Shown here piece after piece: positions 16,653 through 26,162 of a stretch of 64,000 bases of DNA. Source of the stretch: CAWFXC01 sp963819735. GTDB taxonomy: Bacteria > Actinomycetota > Acidimicrobiia > IMCC26256 > DASPTH01. The notes below the pieces were generated by a model. The model had not been told where the DNA came from. It did not search any database and was given only the letters and a program-made list of their open reading frames with translations. The stretch spans positions 1,240,001 through 1,304,000 of the forward strand of contig CAWFXC010000001.1 in the NCBI GenBank assembly GCA_963819735.1. Reading direction: 5' to 3'. The translations under genes and the position numbers were made by a program. How positions within the stretch are numbered: the stretch's first letter is position 1; each line of letters opens with the position of its first letter.

Positions 16653-18659
16653 TCAGAGCGCGACGGCGGTCTCGAGCGCGCTCCGCATCGCCCCTTCGAG
16701 CAGGTCGGGCGCACACGCGTCGCCGACCGCGCGGGCGTCGACGCCTGACGCGACCAGCTCGTCGGCCAGCGCGGTCTCGCCCGCGATGCGCGACGTGACG
16801 TAGACGACATCGGCGCGCGTCGTGCACGTCGCGTCGCCGCGCCGCCACGTGACCGAGTCGTCGTCGATCGCGAGCAGCTCCGCCTCACCCTCGAGCGTGA
16901 TGCCCCGTGCCCGCAGGTCGAACACGCGTTGCCAGCGGCCCGGGAGCCCCAGGTGCAGGCCGAACACGGTCGTCGCTTCGAGCACCGTGACCGACCGGCC
17001 TTCGCGCGCGGCGCGCTCCGCCAACGCGAGGCCCGGGAGATCGCCCCCGAGTACGACCACGTGCTGTCCGTCGGGCGTCTCGTTGCGCAGCAGCCACGCG
17101 TCGAGCTCGTCGACGCCCCGCACGTGCGGTCGGTCGGCACCGGCCACGTCGGGCCGGGCCCACTGCGCGCCGGTGGCGACGACGACGCGGTCGGCACCGA
17201 ACGCACGAACCGCCTGCGCGTCACACGCGGTCGCGAGGCGCACGTCGACGTCGTGGAGCTGCATCTGGTGTTCCAGCCACGCGAGCAGCTCGGCGTTGGG
17301 CGTGGACGTCGCCGCCGCGTAGGCCCACCGACCGCCCAGTCGCGGGCCCTGCTCCATCAGCGTGACGCGATGGCCGCGCAGACTCGCGACCCGCGCCGCC
17401 TCCATTCCGGCCGGTCCGCCGCCGATCACCAGCACCGCGCGCGGTGCCGCGGCCGTCTCGGTGTCGAGCTCGGCTTCCCGGCCGACTGTGCCGTTCGCCG
17501 CGCACCGCACCTGGCCGCGCACGAAGATGTTGCCGATGCACCGGTAGTGGTACACGCACGGCCGGATCTCCTCGGGCCGACCGGCGGCCAGCAGGTTCGC
17601 GAGGTCGGGTTCGGCAAGTATCTTGCGCCCCATCGACACGAAGTCGAACGCGCCGTCGGCGATGGCAGCGTCGGCCAACTCCGGTTCGATACGCCCGACC
17701 GCGATGACCGGCACCGACACCGCGGCCTTCACCGCCCGGGCGTTCTCGATCAGGAGACCCGACACGTGCGGCGCGTACGAGTCGGTCGGGCCGGTCGCGA
17801 CGCCGGGGTCGTGGTAGGCCGACACGTGGATGGCGTCGGCGCCCGCGGCCTCCGCCAGACGGGCGATCGTGATCGCGTCGTCGAGCGTGGTGCCGTCGGG
17901 CCGGTTCTCGGTGGAGTTGATGCGACACCAAACCGCGAAGTCGTCGCCCACCCGGCGCCGGATCTCGGCGAGGATCTCGACCAGCAACCGGGCGCGGTTC
18001 TCCACCGCACCGCCGTACTCGTCGGTGCGGTGGTTGGTGGCGGGTGAGAGGAACCCGTCGATCAGGTAACCGTGACCGGCGTGCAACTCGCAGCCGTCGA
18101 CGCCGGCCTCGCGTGCGCGCACGACGGCCGATGCGAACTCGTCGATCACCTGCGCGATGTCGTCGTGGTCGAGCTCCTTGTAGTGGAGCTTCGACTCGGG
18201 TCCCGCGAACGGCGCCATCATCTTCGTGGCCTCGTCGGCGGTCAGCATGCCGTAGAGGTCGTCGGGCCGCGACGGTCGTGGGGTCGACGGAACCCACATG
18301 GGGCGCCCGGCCAGGGTGTCCTGCAGGCTGTTCTTGCCCGCCTGCGTGAGTTGCATCGCCAAGGTGCTGCCGTGACGGTGCACGCGCGCCGCCGCCTCCC
18401 GCCACGGGCCGATGTGCCGGTCGTCGGAGATCGCGGTCTGACGCGCGTTGGAGCACCCCACCGGGAACGCGACTCCCACCGACCCGAGCATGACCATGGC
18501 GAGACCGCCTCGCGCGCGCGCCTCGAGGTAGGCCATCTGTGCTTCCGACACCAGGCCGTCGAGGTCGCCGAGGTCTTCGCCCATCGGCGCCATCAGCATG
18601 CGGTTCCGGAGCTCGAGCGCGCCGATACGACCGGGTGAGAGCAGGCGCTCGAGGCTCAT
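16653..18659 (-). CDS. old-yellow-enzyme-type NADH:flavin oxidoreductase (2,4-dienoyl-CoA reductase-like)
   Basis: A 668-residue protein with three parts: an N-terminal FMN TIM barrel (LLSPGRIGALELRNRMLMAP; active-site HAGHGYLIDGFLSP; STNHRTDEYGG-type loop), a linker with the iron-sulfur region, and a C-terminal FAD/NAD domain (VIGGGPAGMEAARVAS). This is the layout of 2,4-dienoyl-CoA reductase and trimethylamine dehydrogenase. The cluster region reads C-x2-H-x2-C-x11-C instead of four cysteines in C-x2-C-x3-C-x11-C. The start ATG overlaps the stop of the upstream SDR (ATGA), so the two are co-translated. Probable role: reduction of an enone or unsaturated acyl-CoA. Confidence 0.9.
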   Translation of the reverse strand: MSLERLLSPGRIGALELRNRMLMAPMGEDLGDLDGLVSEAQMAYLEARARGGLAMVMLGSVGVAFPVGCSNARQTAISDDRHIGPWREAAARVHRHGSTLAMQLTQAGKNSLQDTLAGRPMWVPSTPRPSRPDDLYGMLTADEATKMMAPFAGPESKLHYKELDHDDIAQVIDEFASAVVRAREAGVDGCELHAGHGYLIDGFLSPATNHRTDEYGGAVENRARLLVEILAEIRRRVGDDFAVWCRINSTENRPDGTTLDDAITIARLAEAAGADAIHVSAYHDPGVATGPTDSYAPHVSGLLIENARAVKAAVSVPVIAVGRIEPELADAAIADGAFDFVSMGRKILAEPDLANLLAAGRPEEIRPCVYHYRCIGNIFVRGQVRCAANGTVGREAELDTETAAAPRAVLVIGGGPAGMEAARVASLRGHRVTLMEQGPRLGGRWAYAAATSTPNAELLAWLEHQMQLHDVDVRLATACDAQAVRAFGADRVVVATGAQWARPDVAGADRPHVRGVDELDAWLLRNETPDGQHVVVLGGDLPGLALAERAAREGRSVTVLEATTVFGLHLGLPGRWQRVFDLRARGITLEGEAELLAIDDDSVTWRRGDATCTTRADVVYVTSRIAGETALADELVASGVDARAVGDACAPDLLEGAMRSALETAVAL

Positions 18660-19435
18660 GTCATGTACTCGCCCACGTTCACGTACAGGGTCTGGCCGGT
18701 GATCATGCGGGCCCGGTCGGAGCACAGGAACACCGCGGATTCGGCGACGTCCTCGTCGGCGGGGATCTCGCCCAACGGCATGCGCGCGGTGATCTCGTCG
18801 ATGATCACCTGTTCGGCGACCTTGCGTTCGCCCGCCTGCCACTGCACGTAGAACTGCACCGGCGGGCCCCACATCCAGGTGGGCACCACGGTGTTGAGCC
18901 GGATCTTGCGCGGGCCGAGCTCCTTGGCGAGGTGGAACATCGCGGCGCGCAGTGCACCCTTCGACGATGCGTAGGCCAGTTGCTGCATCACCGGAGGCAG
19001 CACCGAGCTCTGGGAACCGATCAACACGATGGAACCCCCGCGATCCCCCATCGCGTCGGACATCGACTCGATCACGTGGAGCGATCCGACGACGTTCGTG
19101 TCGAGGATGGCACGCCAGTCGTCGTCGCCGGTGTCGTGCAGTCCGCCCATGAACGCGTCGTAGGCCGCGACCTGGATCACGCCGTCGACCGCACCGAAGC
19201 GGTCGATCGCCAGCTGCGCGAGGGCACGACACTGCTCGGCGTCGCCGATGTCGGTGGCCAGTTGCGCGACGCGTGCTCCGGTCGGGTCGAGGTCGGCCGC
19301 CACCTGCTCGAGCTTCGACGCGGTGCGGGCGCCGAGCACCACGTTGCCGCCGTCGCGGAGCACGAGCTTGGCCGCCTCGCCCCCGAGACCGGGGCCGACC
19401 CCGGTCACCACGATCGTCTTGCCCTCGAGCATCAT
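18656..19435 (-). CDS. short-chain dehydrogenase/reductase (SDR)
   Basis: A 259-residue SDR with cofactor motif TGVGPGLGGEAA, catalytic Ser in LIGSQSS and YASSKGA (Tyr-x3-Lys). The NNAG position reads QVAAYD, a divergent version. It starts at ATG 19435 or the next codon (two Met in a row) after GGGGGA. It forms a two-gene operon with the flavin oxidoreductase through an ATGA overlap; the pair could reduce a double bond and oxidise an alcohol in sequence. Confidence 0.9.
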   Translation of the reverse strand: MMLEGKTIVVTGVGPGLGGEAAKLVLRDGGNVVLGARTASKLEQVAADLDPTGARVAQLATDIGDAEQCRALAQLAIDRFGAVDGVIQVAAYDAFMGGLHDTGDDDWRAILDTNVVGSLHVIESMSDAMGDRGGSIVLIGSQSSVLPPVMQQLAYASSKGALRAAMFHLAKELGPRKIRLNTVVPTWMWGPPVQFYVQWQAGERKVAEQVIIDEITARMPLGEIPADEDVAESAVFLCSDRARMITGQTLYVNVGEYMT

Positions 19436-19566
19436 CCCCGGTCTCCCCCTCAATTGGTCAACGGCGGCCCTTCTTAGCTCCCCGTGAGCGGCGGGTCGAG
19501 CGCTTCGGCCGACGGGAGCCGTCTCGTCGTGACGCGACCCTCGGCCCGACCGTAGGCTCGACGGTC

Positions 19567-20118
19567 GTGCCGATCTACGTGTCACTGCTCCGGGGCATCA
19601 ACGTCAGCGGCCGGAATCGGATCGCCATGGCCGACCTGCGCGCGCTCTACGAGGCCCAGGGCCACACGAACGTGACCACCTACGTCCAGAGTGGCAACGT
19701 CGTGTCGACCTGCCGGTCGAAGAGTGAGGCGAAGGTCGCCGACGCGATCGAACAGGCCATCGCGCACGACCTCGGCTTGGAGGTGACGGTGCTCGTGCGC
19801 ACCCCGGCGGCGCTGGGTCGGGTGCTCGCAGCCAACCCGTTCGCGTCGGGGCCGGCCGAGCTCACGAAGTTGCACGTCACGTTCCTGCGCGACGAACCCG
19901 CGGGCGCCGCCGTGCGCGCAGTCGCCGCTCCGGCCGTCGCCGCCAAGTTCGCGCCCGACGAGTTCGTGATCTCGGGCCGGGAGGTCTACCTGCACTGCCC
20001 GAACGGTTACGGGACCACCAAGATCAACAACGCGTTCTTCGAGAAGAAGCTCGGGGTCGCGGCGACGACGCGCAACTGGAAGACGGTCACGCAGCTGGCC
20101 GAGCTCGCGGGCGACTGA
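19567..20118 (+). CDS. DUF1697 family protein
   Basis: A 183-residue protein of the DUF1697 family, recognised by the opening PIYVSLLRGINVSGRNRIAM, the middle TYVQSGNVVSTC and the end TTKINNAFFEKKLGVAATTR with NWKTVTQL. Family function is unknown; the fold is a pair of ferredoxin-like domains. GTG 19567 is the first start that keeps the conserved N-terminus. It is divergent from the SDR/oxidoreductase pair and 47 bases upstream of the esterase gene. Confidence 0.88.
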   Translation: MPIYVSLLRGINVSGRNRIAMADLRALYEAQGHTNVTTYVQSGNVVSTCRSKSEAKVADAIEQAIAHDLGLEVTVLVRTPAALGRVLAANPFASGPAELTKLHVTFLRDEPAGAAVRAVAAPAVAAKFAPDEFVISGREVYLHCPNGYGTTKINNAFFEKKLGVAATTRNWKTVTQLAELAGD

Positions 20119-20165
20119 CTCGTCGTAGGGTGGGCCCCGCTGTCCGAGTACCCGGGGGTGACGCG

Positions 20166-21128
20166 ATGAACACGACGAGTGCGATCGAGCTCTGGCCGGC
20201 GGAGTACGAGGGCCTCCGCGCCGAAGCACGCGGCATGGCCGAAGCCATCGTCGGCGCGTACGCGACGAGCGGGCCCCCGCCGGCCGACCGCGACGAACGG
20301 GTTCGAATGCAGCGCGAGATGATCGCCGCCTTCGAGCGGGAGTCGCCCGCGGGGTCCGACGAAGAGATCGCGGGGGTGCGGTGCCGCGTGTTCCGACCCG
20401 CGGGGCCGGTCACCGCGGTGTATCTGCACATCCACGGCGGCGCCATGATGCTGGGCTCGCCGCGCATGAACGACCTGGGCAACGCCGGCTATTCCGAACG
20501 TCTCGGCTTCGCGGTGGTGTCGGTCGACTACCGGCTCGCCCCCGAGCATCCTTTCCCCGCCGGATCCGACGACTGCCTCGCGGTCGCGGGGTGGCTGGTA
20601 GAGCACGCCGGCACCGAGCTCGGATCGGATCGGCTCCTCATCGGTGGTGAGTCGGCGGGTGGATACTTCGCCGCCCTCACCCTGCTCCGGGTCCGCGACG
20701 AGCTCGGCGCCGCCGACCGCTTCGTCGGTGCCAACCTCGGCTTCGGCGTCTACGACCTCGGGGGAACGCCCAGTGGGCGCGGCATGCGGCCGTCGACGGT
20801 CCCCGACGTGCTCGATGCCGAGCTCTCGGCCTTCGTCCGCGAGTGCTTCCTCCCCGGTCGCACGATCGAAGATGCCCGGGCACCCGAGATCTCGCCCCTC
20901 TACGCCGACCTGCACGGGATGCCTCCGGCGCTGTTCACCGTGGGCAGCGCCGACCATCTCCTCGACGACAACCTGTTCATGGCGGCGCGGTGGGCGGCCT
21001 ACGGGAACTCGGCGGAGCTGGCCGTGTACCCCGACTGCGGCCACGGCTTCGTGAGCGTGCCGATCGAGCTGGCCAAGCGCGCCAACGAACGCATCGAGCA
21101 CTTCTTCGACGACGTGCTCGCCGGCTGA
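20166..21128 (+). CDS. alpha/beta hydrolase, HSL-type esterase
   Basis: A 320-residue serine hydrolase. Oxyanion-hole motif HIHGGAMMLGS, nucleophile elbow GGESAGGY, acid in GSADHLLDDN and His in CGHGFVS, so the triad is complete and the HGG signature places it in the hormone-sensitive-lipase family (short-chain or xenobiotic esters). Start ATG 20166 follows GGGGGTGA; the upstream ATG at 20130 is not family-like. It probably feeds ester substrates to the surrounding catabolic genes. Confidence 0.92.
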   Translation: MNTTSAIELWPAEYEGLRAEARGMAEAIVGAYATSGPPPADRDERVRMQREMIAAFERESPAGSDEEIAGVRCRVFRPAGPVTAVYLHIHGGAMMLGSPRMNDLGNAGYSERLGFAVVSVDYRLAPEHPFPAGSDDCLAVAGWLVEHAGTELGSDRLLIGGESAGGYFAALTLLRVRDELGAADRFVGANLGFGVYDLGGTPSGRGMRPSTVPDVLDAELSAFVRECFLPGRTIEDARAPEISPLYADLHGMPPALFTVGSADHLLDDNLFMAARWAAYGNSAELAVYPDCGHGFVSVPIELAKRANERIEHFFDDVLAG

Positions 21129-21156
21129 ATCGTCTCACCGCCGCGCGGGCGACGGG

Positions 21157-21522
21157 TCACGCCTCGGCTTTGCGCGCGTACAGGTAGAGGACGGGGCGCA
21201 CCGCTTCGTTCCCGGTGGCGATGGGGAGCCGGAGCCGCACGCTGACGACTTCCCACAGGTCGGGGCCACCTTCGACGAGGCCACCGATCGGCAACCACAG
21301 CGGCGTGTCCCAGAAGCCGCGCTGGGTGTCGGTCCCGACGTCGATCAGCACGGTGCGGATCGGGCGCGTCGGAATCGGGACGCTGTGCGAGTGGAACGCC
21401 TGCCGCTCCTCCTCCGTCGTCATCGGCGGCGGAGCGCCGGCCGACCCGGCCGACCCGGCCGACCCGGCCGATGAGGGAACGACGTCGCCGCCCCGACTCG
21501 GTCGGAACCACCTACCCCGCAT
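21157..21522 (-). CDS. small unknown protein with Ala-Gly-Ser repeat
   Basis: About 121 residues. The N-terminal third is low complexity (AGSAGSAGSAGAPPP, from the 9-bp DNA repeat); the rest (PIRTVLIDVGTDTQRGFWDT and so on) is compact and includes VLYLYARKAEA at the C-terminus. I do not recognise the family. ATG 21522 has GAGGTGG six bases upstream inside the end of the SDR gene and overlaps its stop by 11 bases, implying coupling; ATG 21423 would give an 88-residue form without the repeat. Confidence 0.6.
   Translation of the reverse strand: MRGRWFRPSRGGDVVPSSAGSAGSAGSAGAPPPMTTEEERQAFHSHSVPIPTRPIRTVLIDVGTDTQRGFWDTPLWLPIGGLVEGGPDLWEVVSVRLRLPIATGNEAVRPVLYLYARKAEA
21441..21467 (-). repeat. 9-bp tandem repeat (ccgacccgg) x3
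   Basis: Three perfect copies of CCGACCCGG plus a partial one, encoding the Ala-Gly-Ser repeat near the N-terminus of the small protein. It lies between the two possible start codons. Confidence 0.9.
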
Positions 21523-22324
21523 TGCGGGCCACCTCGGACACGGTGTCGACGATCTCCTGCACGGACTCCCCGGCCGTCTGGATGCCACCGGGCGGCATGA
21601 AGAGGCTCTCGGGCATGTTCACCCCGGGATGGGCCAACAGCATGGCCACCACTTCGGTCACCGCGCGGCCGAGGTCCTCGGCGTCCATGAGTTGCTCGGT
21701 GAGCCGGCCGTGCGACAACCACTGCGAGAACAGCGGCATGGTGGCTTCGTCGAAGCCACGCGCCATGTCGGTACCGAGCGTGGGACCGATGGCGAGACAC
21801 GTGAATCGGTGCTCGGGATGCTCGAGCGCGAATCCCTTCACCATCTCGTCGACCGCGGCCTTGCTCGCGCCGTAGGCCGTCAGCCCGTGATACGGCACTC
21901 CCACCGACGACGACGACATGAACGCGACGATGCCGTCTCCCGCCACGTGCGGCAGCGCGCGGCTGGTGATGAGCGCGGGGCCGGTCACGTTCACCGCGAA
22001 CGTGTCGTTCCAGTTGGCGGCGTCGGCGTCGACGAGCAGTTGCGGCCATTCGGCACCGACCGCGTGCACGACGGCGTCGAACCCACCGAGCGCGGTGAGC
22101 GCCTCGCGGACGACGCGGTCGCAGTCGTCGGGTTGACTGACGTCGGCCACGATCGCGGTACCACCGCCCGCCGCCGCGATCACCTCGTCCAACAGTTGGG
22201 CGCGCCGCCCGACCACCGCCAACGAGGCACCGGTCTTCCCCGCGCTGAGGGCGATGCCGCGCCCGATGCCCGACGACGCGCCGACGACGAGGATGCGCTT
22301 CCCGTGCAGGTCGAGCTCGATCAC
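21512..22324 (-). CDS. short-chain dehydrogenase/reductase (SDR)
   Basis: A 270-residue SDR: cofactor loop VGASSGIGRGIA, Ser in FMSSSS and YGASKAAVD as the catalytic Tyr-x3-Lys. The usual NNAG is HAVGA. GTG 22324 lies 10 bases after the preceding SDR stop, so the two SDRs and the small unknown protein form one minus-strand operon. Substrate unknown. Confidence 0.9.
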   Translation of the reverse strand: MIELDLHGKRILVVGASSGIGRGIALSAGKTGASLAVVGRRAQLLDEVIAAAGGGTAIVADVSQPDDCDRVVREALTALGGFDAVVHAVGAEWPQLLVDADAANWNDTFAVNVTGPALITSRALPHVAGDGIVAFMSSSSVGVPYHGLTAYGASKAAVDEMVKGFALEHPEHRFTCLAIGPTLGTDMARGFDEATMPLFSQWLSHGRLTEQLMDAEDLGRAVTEVVAMLLAHPGVNMPESLFMPPGGIQTAGESVQEIVDTVSEVARNAG

Positions 22325-22334
22325 GATGTGCTCC

Positions 22335-23162
22335 TCAGACGATGCGGGGCGGTACGGGCGACTGGGCGATCGTGGAGCTGAGCGACCCCTCGATGTCGAG
22401 CCGCCACGTGGTGAAGCGCTCGGCGTCCTCCGCGTGGGTGAAGATAGCGAACCGCTCGTCGCGGATCGCCTCGCACACCATCGTGCCGACGGTGGCGGGC
22501 TCCACCGGCACCATCATCTCGGGCGGGAAGTACGACCATTCCGACGCGCGGTCCGCGGGCACGCCGGAGTAGCGGGCGGTCTCGCCCAGGTTGGTGGCGA
22601 CCAGCCCGGGGCACAGCACCGACACGCCGATGCCCTGCGGTCGCAACGTGCGGGCCAGCGTCTCGGTGAATCCGTAGGCGGCGAACTTCGACGTGATGTA
22701 GGGCGCAGCGTCCCACGTGTACGCCCAGGTGCCCGCGACCGACGCGGTGTTCACGACGTATCCGCTGCCCCGTTCGATCATCGCGGGCACGAACGCGCGC
22801 ACGCCGCGAACCAGACCGAGGACATTCACCTGCAGGATCCATTCCCAGTCGGCGATCTCGACGCGGTGCGGCGGGCCGAGCACCGCAACGCCGGCGTTGT
22901 TCATCACCACGTCGACCCGGCCGAAGCGCGCGAACGCAGCCTGCGCCAACGCGTCGACGTCGTCGTCACTCGTCACGTCGCACCGCACCGCCAGCGCGCC
23001 GTGACCCAATTCCTCCAGCAAGGCCTGGGTTTCGTCGAGGCGCGCCTCGTGCACGTCGGCGACCACGACGTCGGCGCCACGCCGCGCGAACTCCAACGCA
23101 GTGGCGCGACCGATGCCGCTCGCACCACCCGTGACCACCGCGACTGCGCCGTCGAGCTCCAC
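22335..23162 (-). CDS. short-chain dehydrogenase/reductase (SDR)
   Basis: A 275-residue classical SDR with TGGASGIGRATA, MNNAGVAVLG, catalytic Ser in NTASVAG and YITSKFA. The RGVRAFVPAM segment resembles the SDR at 10102-10944, so these two are probably paralogs. GTG 23162 is the start (VELDGAVAVVTGG). First gene of the three-gene minus-strand operon; divergent from the large surface protein at 23293. Confidence 0.92.
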   Translation of the reverse strand: MELDGAVAVVTGGASGIGRATALEFARRGADVVVADVHEARLDETQALLEELGHGALAVRCDVTSDDDVDALAQAAFARFGRVDVVMNNAGVAVLGPPHRVEIADWEWILQVNVLGLVRGVRAFVPAMIERGSGYVVNTASVAGTWAYTWDAAPYITSKFAAYGFTETLARTLRPQGIGVSVLCPGLVATNLGETARYSGVPADRASEWSYFPPEMMVPVEPATVGTMVCEAIRDERFAIFTHAEDAERFTTWRLDIEGSLSSTIAQSPVPPRIV

Positions 23163-23292
23163 GTGCCGTCCTTCACCGTTTGCCCACCGAGGATCGCGGA
23201 GCCTACCGCCGTCGTGGTTCGACCTCCCCGGATGCGCGCCGCCCCCGAATTCGGCTCAAGCATCGCGGCGCCGACGCCGATGCCAGGAGTTG

Positions 23293-26109
23293 ATGGGCAG
23301 GGAAATGGGCAGGTTTTCTCGTTGGTCGCGCGCGCTTGCAGCCGCCGGCATCGTTGCGGTCGTGGCCGTGGCCACGCTCGGGGGTCTCCCCGCGGGCGCG
23401 GCGCCGCCCCCCGGATCGGACGGCTCGATCTCCGGGCTCGTCGTCGACGCCGGCACCGGGACGCCGCTCGGCGGCATCTGCGTGAACATCGAGAACGGCC
23501 CGGGCACGCAGACCCAACCCGACGGCACATACTCGATCACCGGTTTGAGCGCCGGTGACTACAAGGTCCAGTACCAGGACTGCAACCCGACCCCGCAGTA
23601 CCTCGACCAGTGGTACCTCGGGCGCGCCGACTCCGGCTCCGCCGACCTCGTGTCGGTGGTCGCGGGCGTCGACACCCCGCTGTCCGACGTCCAACTCGTG
23701 ATGGGAATCTCAGTCGCGGGCACCGTGACCGACGGATCCGGCACCCCCATCGGGGGGCTGCAGGTGAACGTGAACCCGGTGAACTCGGGGCAGTCGACCG
23801 GCATTCAGACCCAACCCGACGGCACGTACCGGACCAACCCGCTTCCGCCCGGTGACTACAAGGTGCAGTTCGGCGACTCGAACACACCGACGTACGCGCA
23901 CGAGTTCTGGAACGGCAAGCCGTCGTGGAACACCGGAGACACCCTGACGCTGGCGAGCGGCGACGCTCCCACTCACGGCGGGATCGACGCGCAACTCCCG
24001 GCCGCGGCGACGATCCAAGGAACGGTGACCGGTGCCGGTGGCGCCCCGATCGGCGGCGTCTGCGTGAGCGCGAACGTGCCCAACAACGGCGGGTGGGACT
24101 GGGCCGCGGGCGCGAACACGCAGCCCGACGGCACGTACACGCTGACGCAGCTCCCACCCGGCAGCTTCGCCATCCAGTTCCACGACTGCAACCAGAACAG
24201 TCCGTACATCGACCAGTGGTACGACAACCAGGGGTCGTTCGACCAGGCAACGCAGATCGCGCTCACCGAGGGCCAGATCCGTACCGGAGTCGACGCGCAA
24301 CTCGCGAGCGGCATCTCGGTCGCGGGGACCGTCACCGACACCAACGGCGACCCGATCCAGGGGATCAACGTGAACGTGAACCCCACGAACTCGGGTCCGA
24401 GCGGATACGCGCAGACCGACAGCTCCGGCCACTACGCGACGAGCGCGGTCCCGCCCGGCGACTACCACGTGCAGTTCTCGGCCAACGGTCCGAACCCGGC
24501 GTACGCGACGCAGTACTGGAACAACAAGCCGTCGTGGAACAGCGGCGACACCCTCACGCTCACGCCGGGCGACGCGCCCACGCGCGCCGGGATCGACGCG
24601 GTGCTGACCGCGTCGGCAACGATCAGCGGAACGGTGACCGGGCCCACTGGCGATCCGGTGCAGGGCGAGTGTGTGAACGCGATCACGAACACCGCGAACG
24701 GCCTCGACGGCGTCGGGAACACGACGACCGCCGCCGACGGGACCTACACACTCCAAGGTCTGCCGCCGGGCTCGTTCCTCGTCTACTTCCAGGACTGCAA
24801 CAACGTGGGCCCGTTCGTCGACCAGTGGTGGGACCACCAGCCCGACTCGTCCACCGCGGTCGCGGTCGCGGTGACCGCCGGCTCGACGACCTCCGGCATC
24901 GACGCCCAACTGACGGCCGCCGGCCAGATACGCGGCCACGTGACCGACGGCGGCGGGCACCCGCTCCAGAACATCTGCGCGCAGGCGACGACCGCCAGCG
25001 CGTTCGGAGGAATGAGCCGCACCGATTCGAACGGCAACTACGCGATCACGCTCAGCCGTGCGGGCGCGTACAAGGTGCAGTTCATCGACTGCAACCAGAC
25101 CCCGACGTACGCCGGCCAGTGGTGGAACGACCAGCCGACCGCGGCGACGGCGCAGGTTGTGAACGTCGCCGCGACCCAGATTGTGGACCACGTGGACGCA
25201 ATGCTCGTACCGGGCGCGGTCAGCTCAGTGTCGGGACGGGTCGTGAACCTGCACGGCACCGCGATGACGGATGCGTGCGTCGTGGCCTACGCACCCAATC
25301 AGTTCGCACTCTTCGGCCAGGTGCAGCCGGACGGCAGCTTCCAGATCGCCAATGTCCCGTCGGGCACGTACGCGCTCGCGGCACTCGGCTGCGGCGGCGG
25401 TGGCGATCCGAGCCAGACGGTGCCCGACCCCGATTCGCCGACCACGAACTTCACCGCACTCTGGTGGAACGCAGTGCCGCTCTCGCTCGCTCAGCAGGGC
25501 GGGCAGGGTGGTCCCGACCCGATCGCCCAGGGCGCGAACCTCGTGTCGATCGCGCCCGGGCAACAGCTCACCGGCTACGACTGGTGCTTCGGCTGTACCG
25601 CGATCGTGATCTCGAACATCACCCCCGGCACCGATTCGTTGAACCTCACGTTCGACACTCCCGGGCTCGCCCCGGACGGCGGCACCCAGGGCACCGCATC
25701 CAGCGCGTCGACGGGTGCGTCGGCCGGTGTGTCGGCGCAGTCGAGACCTGCTCTCACGTACACCGCATCCTGCGTGTCGTTCGGAGGGGGGGCGCCAGGA
25801 TCGGCGACCGGAACGACGACGAGCCTGGTGGTCGCGGGCCTGACCGCCGGGAAGACCTACACGTGCGAGGTGAGCGCCTCCGACGGGACGACGACCGTCG
25901 CGTCGTCGGCGGTCTCGGCCGCGGTGACGTTGCCGGGGGGCTCGGATCCCGCCGCGGGCGGAACCGCCAAGCCGGCTCAGCCGTCGGGCGCATTGGCGTT
26001 CACGGGGGCCGCCGCGGCCACGCAGCTCGGATGGATTGCGGTCCTCCTCCTCATCGCGGGCCTGGCCTGCGTGGCGATCGCGAAACGGAAGCCGCGCGAG
26101 ACGAGTTGA
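23293..26109 (+). CDS. large repetitive surface protein with C-terminal LAFTG sorting signal
   Basis: About 938 residues. A signal peptide (ALAAAGIVAVVAVATLG) is followed by seven repeats of roughly 95-100 residues of the carboxypeptidase-regulatory/CnaB-like beta-sandwich type. Each has a (V/I)xGxVxD start, a QPDGTYxxxxLPPGxY core and an aromatic QWY/QWW segment, and odd and even copies alternate in subtype. A fibronectin-III-like domain follows, then LAFTG at about residues 901-905, a hydrophobic helix and a KRKPRE tail. That tail matches the LAxTG signals used by class E sortases, so covalent wall attachment is likely. Several repeats hold Cys. An alternative start is ATG 23305. No sortase gene is in the window. 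Confidence 0.85.
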   Translation: MGREMGRFSRWSRALAAAGIVAVVAVATLGGLPAGAAPPPGSDGSISGLVVDAGTGTPLGGICVNIENGPGTQTQPDGTYSITGLSAGDYKVQYQDCNPTPQYLDQWYLGRADSGSADLVSVVAGVDTPLSDVQLVMGISVAGTVTDGSGTPIGGLQVNVNPVNSGQSTGIQTQPDGTYRTNPLPPGDYKVQFGDSNTPTYAHEFWNGKPSWNTGDTLTLASGDAPTHGGIDAQLPAAATIQGTVTGAGGAPIGGVCVSANVPNNGGWDWAAGANTQPDGTYTLTQLPPGSFAIQFHDCNQNSPYIDQWYDNQGSFDQATQIALTEGQIRTGVDAQLASGISVAGTVTDTNGDPIQGINVNVNPTNSGPSGYAQTDSSGHYATSAVPPGDYHVQFSANGPNPAYATQYWNNKPSWNSGDTLTLTPGDAPTRAGIDAVLTASATISGTVTGPTGDPVQGECVNAITNTANGLDGVGNTTTAADGTYTLQGLPPGSFLVYFQDCNNVGPFVDQWWDHQPDSSTAVAVAVTAGSTTSGIDAQLTAAGQIRGHVTDGGGHPLQNICAQATTASAFGGMSRTDSNGNYAITLSRAGAYKVQFIDCNQTPTYAGQWWNDQPTAATAQVVNVAATQIVDHVDAMLVPGAVSSVSGRVVNLHGTAMTDACVVAYAPNQFALFGQVQPDGSFQIANVPSGTYALAALGCGGGGDPSQTVPDPDSPTTNFTALWWNAVPLSLAQQGGQGGPDPIAQGANLVSIAPGQQLTGYDWCFGCTAIVISNITPGTDSLNLTFDTPGLAPDGGTQGTASSASTGASAGVSAQSRPALTYTASCVSFGGGAPGSATGTTTSLVVAGLTAGKTYTCEVSASDGTTTVASSAVSAAVTLPGGSDPAAGGTAKPAQPSGALAFTGAAAATQLGWIAVLLLIAGLACVAIAKRKPRETS

Positions 26110-26162
26110 CACGGGGTGATCGGGTAGTACTGGGATCTCCGGCAACCGACGAGAAGCTTCCC

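Noticed and set aside
16548..16748. Possible 66-residue membrane protein starting MIREMLLLAIG
   Set aside because: No good ribosome site, and half of it is antisense to the 3' end of the flavin oxidoreductase.
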